NCBI GenBank assembly: GCA_023145315.1
Contig: JAGLEA010000114.1
Location: 1 to 6,502, forward strand
Direction of reading: 5' to 3'
DNA: 6,502 nucleotides
Source of the DNA: Psychrilyobacter sp.
GTDB lineage: Bacteria; Fusobacteriota; Fusobacteriia; Fusobacteriales; Fusobacteriaceae
The translations under genes were made by a program, and so were the position numbers. The notes under the pieces are model-generated. The model was not told where the DNA came from and made no database searches. It saw only the letters and a list, made by a program, of their open reading frames with translations. How positions within the stretch are numbered: position 1 is the first letter of the stretch; the number at the start of each line of letters is the position of its first letter. Shown piece after piece: positions 5,090 to 6,502 of this stretch.

Positions 5090-6502
5090 AGTATATATTG
5101 TAGGAGCAGGCCCTGGAGACTTGGAATTATTAACACTAAAAGGGAAAAGGTGTATAGAAGAGGCAGAATGTATTGTTTATGATAGATTAGTTAATCCTCA
5201 AATATTATCTTTAGCTCAATCTACCTGTGAAATGATCTATCTAGGCAAAGGAAACACAGAGGGTGGAACAATTCAAGGTAAGATAAATCAAACTATAGTT
5301 AAAAAGGCGTTAGAAGGAAAAATCGTTACTCGATTAAAAGGAGGAGATCCTTTTGTATTTGGTCGTGGTGGGGAGGAAATATTAGCTTTAAATGAAGCTA
5401 ATATTAAATTTGAGGTTGTTCCTGGAATAACATCTTCTATATCGGTACCTTCTTATTCTGGAATACCAGTTACTCATAGAAATATTGCTCGTTCATTTCA
5501 TGTATTTACTGGTCATACTTCTAAAGAAGGAACTTGGCATAATTTTGATGCAATAGCAAAATTAGAAGGAACGCTAGTCTTTTTAATGGGAGTTAAAAAT
5601 TTAAACTTAATTACTAATGATCTGATTAAATATGGTAAAAATTCAAAAACACCTGTAGCCATTATAGAAAAAGGGAGTACAAGTAATCAAAGAGTGGTAG
5701 AAGGGACTCTCGAAACAATAGTTGAGATAGCAAAAATAGAAGGCGTTGTTCCACCTGCGATTATTATTATTGGAGATGTAGTTAACCTTCGATCGGAATT
5801 TAATTGGTTTGAAAAACTTCCTTTATTTGGGAAAAATATAGTTGTAACAAGAGATTATAAAAAATCTATAATATTTGCTCAGGAGATAGAAAAATTAGGT
5901 GGAAAGGCTACAACAATACCACTAATTAATATTGAACCTATTGATACAGGTGTCAATTTAAAAGGGGTAGAAGCTATCTTATTTAATAGTCAAAATGGTG
6001 TAAAAACATTTTTTGATAAACTAGATGATTTGAGAGTTTTAGGTGGAATAAAAATAGGAGTTGTGGGAATCAAAACCCATGAAGAACTTCTAAAATACAG
6101 GATTAAACCTGATTTTATGCCAGAAAAATATCTTGGACTTAAATTAGCAGAAGAAAGTCTAAAACATACAAAGAATGGGAGTAAAATATTATTTATAACT
6201 TCAGATATATCTCCTGTAAATACTATAGAATGGTCAGAAAAATTTGATAGAAAGTTCATATCTGGAAGGATTTTTAAGACGGAAAAACTTGTAGTTCCAA
6301 CTATCAGTAAAGATACTGATATGGCTGATATGATAACTTTTTTAAGTTCATCAGCTGTTGAATCATATATAGAAAGTTTAGGATCTAATTTTCATAATGA
6401 AAATATAAAAATAGCATCTATTGGAAAGATGACAACTAAAGCTATAAATAACTTTGGACTAGAGGTCCATGTGGAAGCAAAGATATCCACAGCAGAAGGG
6501 CT
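5082..6502 (+). CDS. cobA: Bifunctional uroporphyrinogen-III C-methyltransferase / uroporphyrinogen-III synthase (CobA-HemD fusion), 3' partial
   Basis: The frame is open from ATG 5082 to the right edge (473 codons plus two bases). Residues 1 to about 238 are a SUMT (CobA) domain that methylates uroporphyrinogen III at C2 and C7 to precorrin-2: VGAGPGDLELLTLKG (7-21), VYDRLV (32-37), RLKGGDPFVFGRGGEE (84-99), VVPGITS (112-118), GIPVTHR (127-133), TGHTS (143-147), FLMG (167-170) and TPVAIIEKGSTSNQRVVEGT (190-209). After a linker of about 12 residues, a HemD (uroporphyrinogen-III synthase) domain begins near residue 251: VVTRDYKKS, PLINIEP (280-286), AILFNSQNGVKTFFD (298-312), VVGIKTHEEL (327-336), TFLSSSAVESYIES (419-432) and IASIGKMTTKAINNFGL (444-460). 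The HemD half closes hydroxymethylbilane from HemC with ring D inversion and supplies the CobA half. No siroheme (CysG N-terminal type) domain is present at the N-terminus. Judging by family length, only a few tens of residues are probably missing. Confidence 0.95.
   Translation, partial: MGKVYIVGAGPGDLELLTLKGKRCIEEAECIVYDRLVNPQILSLAQSTCEMIYLGKGNTEGGTIQGKINQTIVKKALEGKIVTRLKGGDPFVFGRGGEEILALNEANIKFEVVPGITSSISVPSYSGIPVTHRNIARSFHVFTGHTSKEGTWHNFDAIAKLEGTLVFLMGVKNLNLITNDLIKYGKNSKTPVAIIEKGSTSNQRVVEGTLETIVEIAKIEGVVPPAIIIIGDVVNLRSEFNWFEKLPLFGKNIVVTRDYKKSIIFAQEIEKLGGKATTIPLINIEPIDTGVNLKGVEAILFNSQNGVKTFFDKLDDLRVLGGIKIGVVGIKTHEELLKYRIKPDFMPEKYLGLKLAEESLKHTKNGSKILFITSDISPVNTIEWSEKFDRKFISGRIFKTEKLVVPTISKDTDMADMITFLSSSAVESYIESLGSNFHNENIKIASIGKMTTKAINNFGLEVHVEAKISTAEG

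Noticed and set aside
5990..6259. Minus-strand open frame inside the HemD domain
   Set aside because: The plus strand carries a continuous HemD-like frame here; the minus frame has no recognisable motif.
1..6502. Cobalamin riboswitch, tRNA, CRISPR array or mobile element
   Set aside because: I saw no B12-box-like sequence in a non-coding position, no cloverleaf or CCA-ended tRNA, no regularly spaced repeats and no transposase motifs. Coding sequence fills almost the whole window.

Overview
The window is a single plus-strand gene cluster for making cobalamin (vitamin B12) and the tetrapyrrole precursors it needs. Strong A/T bias, heavy use of AGA, ATA and AAA codons, good AGGAGG-type ribosome binding sites and tight gene packing point to a low-GC anaerobe. 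The gene set and the sequence flavour suggest Fusobacteriota (Ilyobacter, Cetobacterium or Fusobacterium relatives), with Clostridia as the alternative. This is a judgement by eye, not a search result.

Layout: bases 1-364 hold the C-terminal half of a CobJ/CbiH precorrin-3B C17-methyltransferase. It overlaps a TTG-started CobK/CbiJ precorrin-6A reductase (361-1101). After a 69-base gap comes the membrane protein CbiB (1171-2103), then after 35 bases the CobD threonine-phosphate decarboxylase (2139-3209). From there three overlapping junctions join CobD to glutamyl-tRNA reductase HemA (3196-4191), HemC (4181-5089) and a CobA-HemD fusion (from 5082 past the right edge). The minus strand and the two short gaps hold no convincing gene.

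How the genes fit together: HemA starts the C5 route from glutamyl-tRNA. HemC makes hydroxymethylbilane. The HemD half of the last protein closes it to uroporphyrinogen III and the CobA half methylates that to precorrin-2. CobJ and CobK act in the middle of corrin ring synthesis. CobD makes the aminopropanol phosphate arm and CbiB attaches it. GSA aminomutase (hemL), porphobilinogen synthase (hemB) and the remaining cbi/cob genes are not in the window and would be expected just outside it. No cobalamin riboswitch was found here; one would be expected upstream of the first gene of the operon.

No wholly new system is apparent. The most unusual item is HemA. It stops before the usual C-terminal dimerisation domain and carries non-consensus residues around its catalytic cysteine, yet it is intact and embedded in the operon.
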